Shown piece by piece: positions 7,798 through 16,406 of a stretch of 64,000 nucleotides of DNA. The position numbers were made by a program, and so were the translations under genes. Every line of letters starts with the position of its first letter. The first letter of the stretch is position 1. The stretch is from the IMG/VR virus record IMGVR_UViG_3300024359_000003, positions 102,303 to 166,302 of that record; one strand, 5' to 3'. The stretch is from a virus. The notes under the pieces were generated by a model, which made no database searches, was not told where the DNA came from, and was given only the letters and a program-made list of their open reading frames with translations.

Positions 7798-9017
7798 AAA
7801 TAGCATTAGTATTAGCAAAAGGAGTTGAAGGTTGTGGACTCACAAGACACACAATCGAATTTTATAATTGGCTTATAAAAGAAGGCCATGATGCCACGAT
7901 TTATGCAGCGGTAGAAAAGAAATGGCCTCGCCATAAAACTACAGATATTGTTTGCACTGAATTTAAAAGAAAGGATATTCCTAATATCGCTAAAGAACTT
8001 GAAAAAAGTGATGTAGTATATTACACATCGTATCCGCATAAATCAGTAGGAGATGAATTCAACGAAGATTTTATTGAGCACTGTATTTATGGTTTAGAAA
8101 ATCCTATTAAAATAGGAAACTGCTTAGATCATAACACTGCAAACTTAGCAAAGAATTATAAGTATTGGGAAATCATGAAATCAATGGACGCTATGTTCAA
8201 CTATTCTGCAAGATCTAATTTTGCAAATAAATTAAGAGAACATGCACCTGATACTCCATTAATCGAAATGAATCTTAATCCTTATGACTATGATGCATGG
8301 TCTAATATTGTGGTTCCAGTTGAAGAACAAGAAAGAAGAACTACATACTTTGGAAGATTTGCTGGATTTAAAGATCCTTTTAGAATGTTCGATATTATGG
8401 AACTATTGAAAGGTAATAATTTCGTAACAGAATGTAGAGGAGTTGAAAGATCTATTGGAGCTCTTCCTATGTTTTTACAAGAAGATAGAAAAACTCTAAG
8501 AGAAGATATCTTTGAAGTTCATGAAATCAAAAACCCTGTTACATATCCACAAGTCGAAGACAGAATGTATATGTATGGGCCTTATAATTTAGCAGAAGGA
8601 ATGGCAGAACTTGGAAAATCAATGTTCGGTGCAGAATTCTTTAACTTACCAGAAAGACTCTATGGTTCAATGATTGAATATGCAATGTGTGAGGTTATTG
8701 CAGCGGGAACTATACCACTATTTGACAAACACTGGGGAACTCACGTTATTCACAGAACAGAAGGAGTTCCTTTCATAGAACTTGAAGATTTTGCAATCTT
8801 CGTAGACAAAGAAGATATTGCAGCTTCTATTCCACAGATTTTAGAATTAGCAAACAATAACGAAAGAAGAGAAGAGTTTAGAAAAAACTCTTTAAGATTA
8901 GCTAAATTACACAACGCGCCAGAAGTTGTTAACAATGATCTCTTTGAAGCTATTAACAATGTTAATAAAAGATCAGTAGAAAAACCAGTAGAATTAAAAA
9001 CAGATTCATTATTTTAA
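7794..9017 (+). CDS. GT-B-type glycosyltransferase with clamp-binding-like C-terminus
   Basis: A 407-residue GT-B-like enzyme. The N-domain starts with a Rossmann strand (MKIALVLAKGVEGCGLTR) and EGHDATIYA. The C-domain starts at TTYFGRFAGFKDPFRM and contains EYAMCEVIAAGTIPLFDK, typical of the donor-binding region. The last residues are TDSLF, like the C-terminal SLF tail of the polymerase half at 14838. T4 alpha-glucosyltransferase is known to bind the sliding clamp, so this may be a DNA glycosyltransferase acting at the replisome and not an envelope-sugar enzyme. No hydroxymethylase is seen in the window. The donor sugar is unknown. Confidence 0.7.
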   Translation: MKIALVLAKGVEGCGLTRHTIEFYNWLIKEGHDATIYAAVEKKWPRHKTTDIVCTEFKRKDIPNIAKELEKSDVVYYTSYPHKSVGDEFNEDFIEHCIYGLENPIKIGNCLDHNTANLAKNYKYWEIMKSMDAMFNYSARSNFANKLREHAPDTPLIEMNLNPYDYDAWSNIVVPVEEQERRTTYFGRFAGFKDPFRMFDIMELLKGNNFVTECRGVERSIGALPMFLQEDRKTLREDIFEVHEIKNPVTYPQVEDRMYMYGPYNLAEGMAELGKSMFGAEFFNLPERLYGSMIEYAMCEVIAAGTIPLFDKHWGTHVIHRTEGVPFIELEDFAIFVDKEDIAASIPQILELANNNERREEFRKNSLRLAKLHNAPEVVNNDLFEAINNVNKRSVEKPVELKTDSLF

Positions 9018-9053
9018 GTAGAATAATAAGTAACATTAAAAAGTAGCGAAAAA

Positions 9054-9521
9054 ATGGCAAACATTGACAACGAATGTAAAGATCTAGAAGTAAAAGATTT
9101 TTACGACCAATCAACAACACACTTAGCAGATATCATGGAAAACCAAAAGAAGATGCAAGAGCAGACTTATGGTTTTAACTTTGATAATATGACAATCCGA
9201 GAAATTATGGATTTCTGGCACTGTAACACACATGCAGTAGTTGACGAAATTCATGAAATGACAGATGCTCTAGGCGGTATTAAAGACGGAAGTGGTAATG
9301 CAGTATGGAAATACTGGAAAAAAGACTTCACTAAGTATGATAAGTTAAAAATTTCTGACATGTCCGAAGGCGACAAAAAAGAATTGTATATGGAATGGGT
9401 AGACATTCTACACTTCTTTATTAATTACGCCGCTTCAATTGGGCTAGATGCTAAAACAGCATACAACTACTACTTCGCAAAAGCAGAAGAGAATGTTAAC
9501 CGTCAGAAAAATAACTATTAA
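9054..9521 (+). CDS. Dimeric dUTPase-like all-alpha NTP pyrophosphatase
   Basis: A 155-residue helical protein with metal-binding motifs of the all-alpha NTP pyrophosphatase fold: VVDEIHEMTDALGG (ExxE) and ELYMEWVDILHFFINYA (ExxD), plus WKYWKKDF between them. This is the pattern of dimeric dUTPases and the T4 gp56 dCTPase/dUTPase. It would hydrolyse dUTP (and perhaps dCTP) to the monophosphate, keeping unwanted bases out of phage DNA and supplying precursor. Its stop overlaps the polymerase start by 1 nt, consistent with coexpression. Exact substrate not determinable. Confidence 0.7.
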   Translation: MANIDNECKDLEVKDFYDQSTTHLADIMENQKKMQEQTYGFNFDNMTIREIMDFWHCNTHAVVDEIHEMTDALGGIKDGSGNAVWKYWKKDFTKYDKLKISDMSEGDKKELYMEWVDILHFFINYAASIGLDAKTAYNYYFAKAEENVNRQKNNY

Positions 9522-10918
9522 TGATATTAGATATTGAACAGAGAGACAGGGATGTTATCATCTCTTACTACGACACCGAAGGTAAAGTAGCATTTAAACA
9601 ATATCCAATTTCACAGTATCAGAACTGGTATGTATGTAATGATAATGATAAAGGCAGAAGTCTAGATCATAAAAACTGGGATGGCAGATCAGTCAAACTA
9701 GGAAGTGCAAGAAGATATAATAAGTTTTCTTTAACTTATTTCTTAGATTCATTACCCGCAAAGGATAAAGAAGAAATCTTTGCATACAATATGCCTAAAA
9801 CATACTTCGTCGATATTGAAACTGAAATCGTAGATGGCTTTCCAAAAGCTGAAGAAGCTAAAAGTAGAATCCTATCATTTTCCATAATTACACCAGAACA
9901 TAAAGCTATTGTATTAGGATTGGAAGATATGGATTCTAAAAGCATCCAAAAAATTGAAGACGATACTAATAAGTATTTCAAAGACTTTGATCAGGATTGG
10001 GAATTCAAATATCAGAAATTCGAGTCAGAATATGACATGGTCTATACGTTCTTAATGAAGTTCCTACCTAAGTTTCCAATGATGACAGGCTGGAACTTTA
10101 TTAATTATGATTGGCAATATATTGTAAACAGATGTAAAAGATTACAAATTGATATTGCTGAAGTTTCTATGACACAATCTTTGGATAGAAATGACAGCAG
10201 ACCCTTACATATTGGAATCTTAGATTACATGCAATTATATGATAAGTATGATAGAAGTGTAAAGGTAAAAGAATCTAATGCACTTGATTATGTCTCAGGT
10301 CAAGTTCTTAATGTTAACAAGATTAAATTTACAGGATCTCTACAGGATTTATATAGGGATGATTTTGTAAAATACATTTACTACAATGTAGTCGATTCCG
10401 TATTGGTTTATTATATAGATCAAAAGTTGAAATCGATGGAAGTTCTTTTAACCTTGGCAAACATCACAAAGATGCCTCTATATAAAGCAGCATCGCCAGT
10501 GGCAGTTACAGAATCTCTGATTGCACGAAAATTATCAGAAGAAGGTAAACGAATTGGATCTGAAAAGAAGGAAGACAGTGAAAAGAATGCACAATATGCC
10601 GGTGCTTATGTAAAAGAACCCATTACTGGATATTATGCAGGTGTAAGTGCATTTGACTTTGCATCACTATATCCTTCTATAATGAGACAATTTAATATTT
10701 CACCTGACGCCTTTGTTGAAAAGGTAGCAAAGCATGAAGTCGCTGAGCGAAGAAAGGATAAAGAAGTAATCGTTTGTGAAAACGGAGTAGTCTATAAACA
10801 AGAGACTTCAATGTTAAAGAAAATTCTAGGAGATTTATATGATCAGCGTAAAGATTATAAACAAACCTCATACGAATATTTCACTAAAGCCGACAGACTT
10901 AAAAAAAGATTAAGATAA
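9521..10918 (+). CDS. 43A: Family B DNA polymerase, N-terminal half (exonuclease, palm motif A)
   Basis: A 465-residue product covering the N-terminal and 3'-5' exonuclease domains and the first part of the palm. Exo I is YFVDIETEI (D98, E100), Exo II is GWNFINYDW (D197), Exo III is YYNVVDSVLVYY (D292), and motif A is FDFASLYPSIMRQFN (D379). The chain stops at RLKKRLR, just after the first fingers helix (DQRKDYKQTSYEYF). Motifs B and C are missing here and are found in the gene at 14838. The two together total 864 residues, close to T4 gp43 (898). The halves are separated by nrdB, nrdA and the clamp gene. There is no intein motif at the end. Confidence 0.9.
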   Translation: MILDIEQRDRDVIISYYDTEGKVAFKQYPISQYQNWYVCNDNDKGRSLDHKNWDGRSVKLGSARRYNKFSLTYFLDSLPAKDKEEIFAYNMPKTYFVDIETEIVDGFPKAEEAKSRILSFSIITPEHKAIVLGLEDMDSKSIQKIEDDTNKYFKDFDQDWEFKYQKFESEYDMVYTFLMKFLPKFPMMTGWNFINYDWQYIVNRCKRLQIDIAEVSMTQSLDRNDSRPLHIGILDYMQLYDKYDRSVKVKESNALDYVSGQVLNVNKIKFTGSLQDLYRDDFVKYIYYNVVDSVLVYYIDQKLKSMEVLLTLANITKMPLYKAASPVAVTESLIARKLSEEGKRIGSEKKEDSEKNAQYAGAYVKEPITGYYAGVSAFDFASLYPSIMRQFNISPDAFVEKVAKHEVAERRKDKEVIVCENGVVYKQETSMLKKILGDLYDQRKDYKQTSYEYFTKADRLKKRLR

Positions 10919-10956
10919 TCTTTTTGTCTCGAGAGGCAGTCCATTATTCTACATGA

Positions 10957-10963
10957 ATATATA
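10957..10963 (+). promoter_or_regulatory. Late-promoter-like ATATATA in the polymerase intergenic region
   Basis: GAATATATAGAC lies between the polymerase N-half and nrdB, only about 15 nt before a terminator hairpin. If active it would make a very short RNA or one reading through into nrdB. Confidence 0.25.
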
Positions 10964-10973
10964 GACTACTAAC

Positions 10974-11003
10974 GAGACCAATCTGTTACCAGTTGGTCTT
11001 TTG
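10974..11003 (+). terminator. Intrinsic terminator after polymerase N-half
   Basis: An AGACCAA/TTGGTCT stem continued by CTG/CAG around a TTAC loop, followed by a T-rich tail, between the polymerase N-half and nrdB. Confidence 0.7.
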
Positions 11004-11046
11004 TAGACTTTAGGAACTAGTTAAAAAATTTAAGAAAACATAATTT

Positions 11047-12054
11047 ATGAAACCATCAATATTTAAAGAAAGAATAGAATACAAACCGTTTGAATATCCA
11101 GTATATTATACTGAAGGATGGTTAAAACAAGCACAGGCGTTTTGGTTACATACCGAAATTTCAATGCAAGGCGATGTCAAGGATTGGAATGAAACACTTA
11201 CAGATTCTGAAAAGAATTTAGTTGGAAATATTCTTTTGGGGTTTGCACAAACTGAATGTGCAGTTTCAGATTATTGGACAGGGATGGTTACTGATTGGTT
11301 TCCTAAATGGGAAATCAAACACATGGCAATGTTGTTTGGTTCTCAAGAAACTATTCATGCAACCGCTTACTCTTATTTAAATGAAACATTAGGCCTTGAA
11401 GATTTTGAAGCATTCTTACATGAACCAACAACAGCAGAAAGATTCGATTATTTAATGAATACAGAAGCAGAATATACTCATGAAGACCTTTTGAAAAATC
11501 CAACAGCTAGGAAGGATGTTGCTAGATCTTTAGCAATATTCAGTGCATTTGGAGAAGGAGTTGCATTATACTCTTCATTCGCCGTTCTTTATTCTTTTCA
11601 AATGAGAAATAAACTTAAGGGAATCGGACAACAAATGAAGTGGTCAGTTAGGGATGAATCTCTTCATTCAAAAATGGGTTGTCAATTATTTAACCACATG
11701 TGCGAAGAATATACTGATCTTAGAGATTCAGTTCAATCTCAAGTAGAAGAAGCAGCTAAGTTAATGGTTGAAATGGAAATGAAGTTTATTGATAAGATGT
11801 TTGAAATGGGAGATTTAGAAAATCTTAAGAAAGAAGATCTTAAAGAATTTATTAAGAAAAGAGCTAATGAAAAATTAGCAGAAATAGGATATCAATCTAT
11901 CTTTGAATACAATGAAGAAAGTGCTTCAGAATTAGATTGGTTCTATCACTTAACAGGTGGACATACACATACGGATTTCTTTGCAGTAAGACCTACTGAT
12001 TATTCTAAAGCAGGCGAAGATGAAAACTGGGATGAAGACGATTTGTTTTCATAA
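11047..12054 (+). CDS. nrdB: Ribonucleotide reductase class I, small subunit (R2)
   Basis: A 335-residue R2 subunit that carries the dinuclear metal centre generating the radical for NrdA. Ligand positions by alignment: E70 (QTECAVSDYW), E101 and H104 (QETIHATAY), E170 (AFGEGVALY), E204 and H207 (RDESLHSKMG). The radical Tyr position is Y108. The first ligand is Glu where E. coli and mouse R2 have Asp; Chlamydia-type R2c also has Glu there but lacks the Tyr, so metal usage is open. The C-terminal acidic tail ends DDLFS, suitable for docking on R1. It is followed 27 nt later by nrdA. Confidence 0.93.
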   Translation: MKPSIFKERIEYKPFEYPVYYTEGWLKQAQAFWLHTEISMQGDVKDWNETLTDSEKNLVGNILLGFAQTECAVSDYWTGMVTDWFPKWEIKHMAMLFGSQETIHATAYSYLNETLGLEDFEAFLHEPTTAERFDYLMNTEAEYTHEDLLKNPTARKDVARSLAIFSAFGEGVALYSSFAVLYSFQMRNKLKGIGQQMKWSVRDESLHSKMGCQLFNHMCEEYTDLRDSVQSQVEEAAKLMVEMEMKFIDKMFEMGDLENLKKEDLKEFIKKRANEKLAEIGYQSIFEYNEESASELDWFYHLTGGHTHTDFFAVRPTDYSKAGEDENWDEDDLFS

Positions 12055-12081
12055 CAAATCAATAATTCTAATATAAAATAT

Positions 12082-13932
12082 ATGATGATAAGAAATTACA
12101 ACGACGCACCAAACCCCGAATACAATGAAAAGGGAAAAGAAAGAAACTTCGGAGAATCTGAAGGATGGAAATTAGGAGTAGACTTCCCAGTATGGGCTAA
12201 TACTGAAGTTTATGTAAAAACTGTTTCTAAGGGATATTTACTAGAAGGAGAAACTCCAAAGGATGCATACTGGAGAGTATCGACAACAGTTGCACAAAGA
12301 TTAAGAAAGCCAGAATTAGCAAGTAAATTCTTTGATTATATGTGGAAAGGATGGTTAAATCTTGCAACTCCAGTTTTTTCAAACACGGGTTCAGAAAGAG
12401 GTCTTCCAATTTCATGTTTCGGTATAGATGTAGCAGATTCAATTCACGATATAGGTTCAAAGAATTTAGAATTAATGTTACTTGCTAAACATGGAGGCGG
12501 TGTTGGTATCGGAGTAAATCAGATAAGACCGGCAGGAGCAACCATTACAGGAAACGGAACTTCAGACGGAGTAGTTCCATTTATAAAAATTTATGATTCT
12601 ACTATTTTAGCAACTAATCAAGGTTCAGTAAGAAGAGGTGCAGCGTCAGTCAATATAGATATAGAACATGATGATTTTTGGGAATGGTTAGAGGTTAGAG
12701 AACCTAAGGGTGATGTAAATAGACAATGTTTAAACGTACATCAATGTATCGTAGTATCTGACGGGTTTATGCAAAAGATCGAGGCTGGAGATAAAGAAGC
12801 TCGTAAAAGATGGGCCGCTGTGATTAGAAAAAGAAGAGCAACAGGAGAACCTTATATAATGTTTAAGGGTAATATCAATAGAATGAATCCGGATGCGTAT
12901 AAGCAAAATGGTTTAAAGGTTTATATGACTAACATCTGTTCTGAGATTACTTTACACACCGATGAAAATCATTCATTTGTATGTTGTTTATCTTCTGTGA
13001 ATCTTAAAAGATATGAAGAATGGAAAGATACTGATTTAATCTATACTGCAACTTACTTTTTAGATGGAGTTCTTCAGGAGTTTATTCATAGAGCGAAATA
13101 TATGAGAGGCTTTGAAAATGCAGTAAGATCCGCTGAAAAAGGTAGAGCATTAGGTTTAGGAGTTCTCGGATGGCATACTTATTTACAAGATAGAAATATT
13201 CCATTCGATTCTTTGACAGCTCAATTTGAAACTAGAAAGATATTTTCTCAAATCAAAGTAGAAAGTGAAAGAGCAAGTAGAGATTTAGCTACAGAATTTG
13301 GAGAACCTCTTTGGTGTGTAGGAACTGGAATGAGAAACACACACTTAAGAGCAATTGCTCCTACTGTTTCTAATTCTAAATTAGCAGGAAATGTTTCACC
13401 AGGCATTGAACCATGGGCAGCAAATGTATTTACTGAACAAACTGCAAAAGGAACTTTTATTAGAAAGAACCCTGCACTTGAAAATATGTTAACTAAGATC
13501 AAGCAAAATAAGAAAACAGTATGGGACAAAATACTAGAAGACGGTGGTTCAGTTCAAGGCGTTGATGTATTAGGAGAATATTGGGTAAAGGAAGGAAGTA
13601 GTGATGCCCCGATTAAGCAAGCCACTTATGACAAATTAACAGATCACGAAAAGGATCTTTATATTTCTGTTAAAGATGTATTTAGAACCTTTAAAGAAAT
13701 TAATCAAATGGAATTAGTTAAACAAGCTGGTGTAAGACAACAATATATTGATCAAGCAGTTTCATTAAATTTAGCTTTTCCTACACAGGCTGAACCTAAA
13801 TATATTAATCAAGTTCATTTAGAAGCTTATAAGCAGGGAATAAAAACTCTTTATTATATGAGAACAGAATCTGTATTAAGAGGAGACATCGCACAGCGAG
13901 CAATGGAAGATTGTTTAGCATGTGATGGATAA
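12082..13932 (+). CDS. nrdA: Ribonucleotide reductase class I, large subunit (R1)
   Basis: A 616-residue catalytic subunit reducing ribonucleotides to deoxyribonucleotides. Visible: LPISCFGI with the first redox Cys, AKHGGGVGIGVNQIR, NICSEITL with the Asn-Cys-Glu active-site trio, FVCCLSSVNL with the second redox Cys region, RGAASVNIDIEH, APTVSNSKLAGN and SPGIEPW, radical-transfer Tyr pair TLYYMRT, and a C-terminal CLACDG Cys pair for re-reduction. It is shorter than E. coli NrdA (761 aa) and has no N-terminal ATP-cone, so activity is probably not switched off by dATP. Followed by a strong terminator. Confidence 0.93.
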   Translation: MMIRNYNDAPNPEYNEKGKERNFGESEGWKLGVDFPVWANTEVYVKTVSKGYLLEGETPKDAYWRVSTTVAQRLRKPELASKFFDYMWKGWLNLATPVFSNTGSERGLPISCFGIDVADSIHDIGSKNLELMLLAKHGGGVGIGVNQIRPAGATITGNGTSDGVVPFIKIYDSTILATNQGSVRRGAASVNIDIEHDDFWEWLEVREPKGDVNRQCLNVHQCIVVSDGFMQKIEAGDKEARKRWAAVIRKRRATGEPYIMFKGNINRMNPDAYKQNGLKVYMTNICSEITLHTDENHSFVCCLSSVNLKRYEEWKDTDLIYTATYFLDGVLQEFIHRAKYMRGFENAVRSAEKGRALGLGVLGWHTYLQDRNIPFDSLTAQFETRKIFSQIKVESERASRDLATEFGEPLWCVGTGMRNTHLRAIAPTVSNSKLAGNVSPGIEPWAANVFTEQTAKGTFIRKNPALENMLTKIKQNKKTVWDKILEDGGSVQGVDVLGEYWVKEGSSDAPIKQATYDKLTDHEKDLYISVKDVFRTFKEINQMELVKQAGVRQQYIDQAVSLNLAFPTQAEPKYINQVHLEAYKQGIKTLYYMRTESVLRGDIAQRAMEDCLACDG

Positions 13933-13982
13933 GATTAGTTGTGGTTAAGTCCACTTCTTAGGACCGAGATAGTTCTCGGATC

Positions 13983-14021
13983 GAGGCCAGGAGTTCGCTA
14001 CTTCCTGGCCTCACTTTTTTT
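13983..14021 (+). terminator. Strong intrinsic terminator after nrdA
   Basis: A perfect 10-bp GC-rich stem GAGGCCAGGA / TCCTGGCCTC with a 10-nt loop, then ACTTTTTTT. Two smaller hairpins lie just upstream (GTGG/CCAC and CCGAGA/TCTCGG), so the whole 13935-14021 stretch is highly structured for this genome. Confidence 0.85.
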
Positions 14022-14037
14022 ACTGAAACTATTTGTG

Positions 14038-14058
14038 ATTTTTGTGTAGAATAATAAA
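14038..14058 (+). promoter_or_regulatory. Putative promoter of the clamp gene
   Basis: GATTTTTGTG followed by TAGAATAATAAAC, 21 nt before the clamp start. GATTTTTG is close to the Bacteroidota TAnnTTTG -7 element and the AATAAT part matches the recurring promoter tail. Confidence 0.45.
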
Positions 14059-14078
14059 CAAATAAAAATTATACATTC

Positions 14079-14834
14079 ATGAAAATTTCAATCAGTAAGG
14101 TCGATTCAAACAACTTCATCGGCTTCGTTAATAGACTTAAAGTAATTGATTCTTTTGTCTATTTTAAATTAAAAGATGGTGTCGTACAGGCATCCGCTTA
14201 TTTACCACAAAGAGATGCTGTTAAGCATCACAGAATGCCGATTTCTCAAGTTTTTCAAATCGAAGATGGTGAAATCTCTACAGACAAAGAATTAAAGATT
14301 GCATTCTTTGACGCTTCTAAAATAACAGATGCATTCAAACAATTTGACTATGATGCTATTTCAGCTGAAATCGAATTCGTTGAAAACGAAGAAGATTGTG
14401 TTGCAACTACATTCAAAATATTTAATGATGAATTAGAAATTACACTTGCATGTTCAGAGCCATCTTTAGGTTATAAAGATCTAACTGATGCACAGATTCA
14501 AGGTATCTTTAACACCGAAGCTTCTACTTTTAAATTCGATTTAGATTACACTTCACTTGCAAAGGTAAGAAACCTATTCTCTTTAGATAAAGAAGAAACG
14601 TTCTCAATAAATGCAAACGGAAATGGTGTAAAGCTTTTAGGAAAAACCTACAACATGTTAGTAACACCAGATTATGACGGTGAATCAGGAACTAACGTTA
14701 CATTATTCAAAAAATATCTTAACCTTTTAGATAAAGAAGATTACACTGCCCATGTATTAGACAATAGAGTAGTTCTTAGATCTAATGATTCAGAAACTTT
14801 GCTAACGATTGCAACTTGCCAAACAGCAGAGTAA
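14079..14834 (+). CDS. 45: Sliding clamp (T4 gp45-like)
   Basis: A 251-residue protein with the length, beta-rich composition and position expected for the T4 gp45 processivity clamp (228 aa), which encircles DNA and tethers the polymerase, and in T4 also activates late transcription. Features include the SKVDSNNFIGFVNRL helix-strand opening, YDAISAEIEF, LACSEPSLGYKDLT and a C-terminal RVVLRSNDSETLLTIAT strand pair. Identification leans on context: it lies directly before the polymerase C-half and near UvsX, helicase and 46/47. C-terminal SLF-type tails on neighbouring proteins fit a clamp partner role. Confidence 0.75.
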   Translation: MKISISKVDSNNFIGFVNRLKVIDSFVYFKLKDGVVQASAYLPQRDAVKHHRMPISQVFQIEDGEISTDKELKIAFFDASKITDAFKQFDYDAISAEIEFVENEEDCVATTFKIFNDELEITLACSEPSLGYKDLTDAQIQGIFNTEASTFKFDLDYTSLAKVRNLFSLDKEETFSINANGNGVKLLGKTYNMLVTPDYDGESGTNVTLFKKYLNLLDKEDYTAHVLDNRVVLRSNDSETLLTIATCQTAE

Positions 14835-14837
14835 TTT

Positions 14838-16037
14838 ATGGATATAAACACACTAATTAACAAGCCCGAAGACGACCTTACACGGGATGAAATGCAAACC
14901 TTGGCGGATCACTATCAAACAATGTCCGCCAAGTTTACTGCATACGAACAGGCCGTTAAAGTAACTCTTAACTCGATCTATGGTGCATTTGGTAATAAGT
15001 GGTTTCACTTTTTTAATATAGACATTGCAGAATCTATTACACTACAAGGACAGAATGCAATTCTATATTCTGAAAAGATTCTTAATAAATATTTTCAAGA
15101 GTTTTGGCCTAAAGATACTGTGGTCCATGAACATTTCAATATTTCTATTAAGAATAAATTAGTAAGACCTTCCGTGGTTTATATTGATACAGATTCATGT
15201 TACGTTCAGTTTGAAGAAATGTATGAATCTATTGAATGGCTAGGAGATAATAAACTACCAATTGATAAGTTTATTATGGAATTATATACGTTCAGAATCA
15301 AAGACTATATCACGAAATGTATGGCAAAGTATGCCGAAGTTACGAACACAGACAACTTTTTATATTTCGATTTAGAAACAATTGCATATTCAGGAATATG
15401 GTTAGCTAAAAAGAAATATTTACAAGACATTGCATGGGAAGATAAGCTCGAAGTAGACGATAGATACCCTTCTCTTAAGAAGATTAAGACGATTGGATTT
15501 GATACTATTCAATCTTCTACTCCTACATTAGCAAGAAAGCATTTGACTGAAGCTCTTAAATTGATTTTATCTGAAAAGCCAACTGCAGAGATGTTAAGTA
15601 GATTAGTTTCTTTTTTGAAAACGGCAAAGAAAGAGTTTAAGATGTCTAATGTTGATGAAATAGCTTTCAATAAAAGAACTAATAATATTGAAAAATACAT
15701 TGTAGATGATACGATAGAATTTCAATATGGTTTAAAATGTCCTCCGAACGTCAAGGCAGCAGGATTCTATAACTTCTTAATGAATCAGAATCCAAAATAT
15801 AAAAACAAGTATAAAATGATTGGTAATGGCGAAAAGCTAAAATTATATCATTGTAAACATAATGTATGTGAAATGTATGCATATCAACCAGGTGCCCATC
15901 CTTATGAAATTGCACCACAGGTAGATTATGAAACACAATTTGAAAAATCTGTAATAGATCCTATCAATAGAGTATTATCTTCAGTAGGTCTTCAGAGACT
16001 AAACAGAAATCTAATATATTCATCTTCATTATTCTAA
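14838..16037 (+). CDS. 43B: Family B DNA polymerase, C-terminal half (motifs B and C, thumb)
   Basis: A 399-residue product starting 3 nt after the clamp stop. Residues 1-40 supply the second fingers helix. Motif B is KVTLNSIYGAFGNKWF (K41-Y48-G49), and motif C is VVYIDTDSCYVQF (D117, D119); the thumb follows. The chain ends YSSSLF, resembling the clamp-binding tail of RB69 gp43 (ASLFDMF). The missing exonuclease and motif A are on the gene at 9521. The protein begins with its own ATG and no intein or intron boundary is visible, so the halves most likely associate as two separate subunits. Confidence 0.9.
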   Translation: MDINTLINKPEDDLTRDEMQTLADHYQTMSAKFTAYEQAVKVTLNSIYGAFGNKWFHFFNIDIAESITLQGQNAILYSEKILNKYFQEFWPKDTVVHEHFNISIKNKLVRPSVVYIDTDSCYVQFEEMYESIEWLGDNKLPIDKFIMELYTFRIKDYITKCMAKYAEVTNTDNFLYFDLETIAYSGIWLAKKKYLQDIAWEDKLEVDDRYPSLKKIKTIGFDTIQSSTPTLARKHLTEALKLILSEKPTAEMLSRLVSFLKTAKKEFKMSNVDEIAFNKRTNNIEKYIVDDTIEFQYGLKCPPNVKAAGFYNFLMNQNPKYKNKYKMIGNGEKLKLYHCKHNVCEMYAYQPGAHPYEIAPQVDYETQFEKSVIDPINRVLSSVGLQRLNRNLIYSSSLF

Positions 16038-16048
16038 AAATAAACAAA

Positions 16049-16225
16049 ATGGATTTTAAAAGTAAAATAATAGAATTGGTTGAACAAACCCCTAATAATT
16101 ATGAATTAGGAGATAAGGTAAGAAAAATGATTTGGCCTTTAATTTTTAAAGAAAAAACAATTTCAAATGATCCTAAACAAATTAGTATCTTTGACGAAAT
16201 AGAAGAAAGAAAAAACAATGCTTGA
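16049..16225 (+). CDS. Small protein with clamp-binding-like motif (58 aa)
   Basis: ATG-initiated 58-codon frame beginning MDFKSKIIELVEQ, with the typical AAACAAA leader. Near the C-terminus it has KQISIFDEI; QISIF fits the bacterial clamp-binding pattern Qx(S/D)(L/I)F. It overlaps the next gene by 8 nt and lies directly after the polymerase C-half. Function unknown; the clamp link is inference. Confidence 0.5.
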   Translation: MDFKSKIIELVEQTPNNYELGDKVRKMIWPLIFKEKTISNDPKQISIFDEIEERKNNA

Positions 16226-16406
16226 TCCAAATAATCTTACGGAAGAACAGAATGTATTTGTTGCAAAATACAAAACACTCTATAATAGGCTAGTTTCTCT
16301 TCAAGAAAAAATGGATTCTATGAAAAAGGAATCCGATGTTCTTATTAAAGAACTCGAAACACTAAGAAAACAAGAAAAAAACATATTTAAAAATGGCAAA
16401 AAATAA
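16218..16406 (+). CDS. Small coiled-coil protein (62 aa)
   Basis: A highly charged helical protein; residues 15-55 (YNRLVSLQEKMDSMKKESD onward) show a heptad pattern expected for a coiled coil. It overlaps the uvsX start by 14 nt and the preceding gene by 8 nt, indicating translational coupling within the replication-recombination operon. No family recognised. Confidence 0.55.
   Translation: MLDPNNLTEEQNVFVAKYKTLYNRLVSLQEKMDSMKKESDVLIKELETLRKQEKNIFKNGKK

Noticed and set aside
10850-14870. Intein or intron joining the two polymerase halves
   Set aside because: No Cys/Ser splice block after RLKKRLR, no Asn before the second half, no intron core or endonuclease; the middle holds complete nrd and clamp genes with their own terminators.
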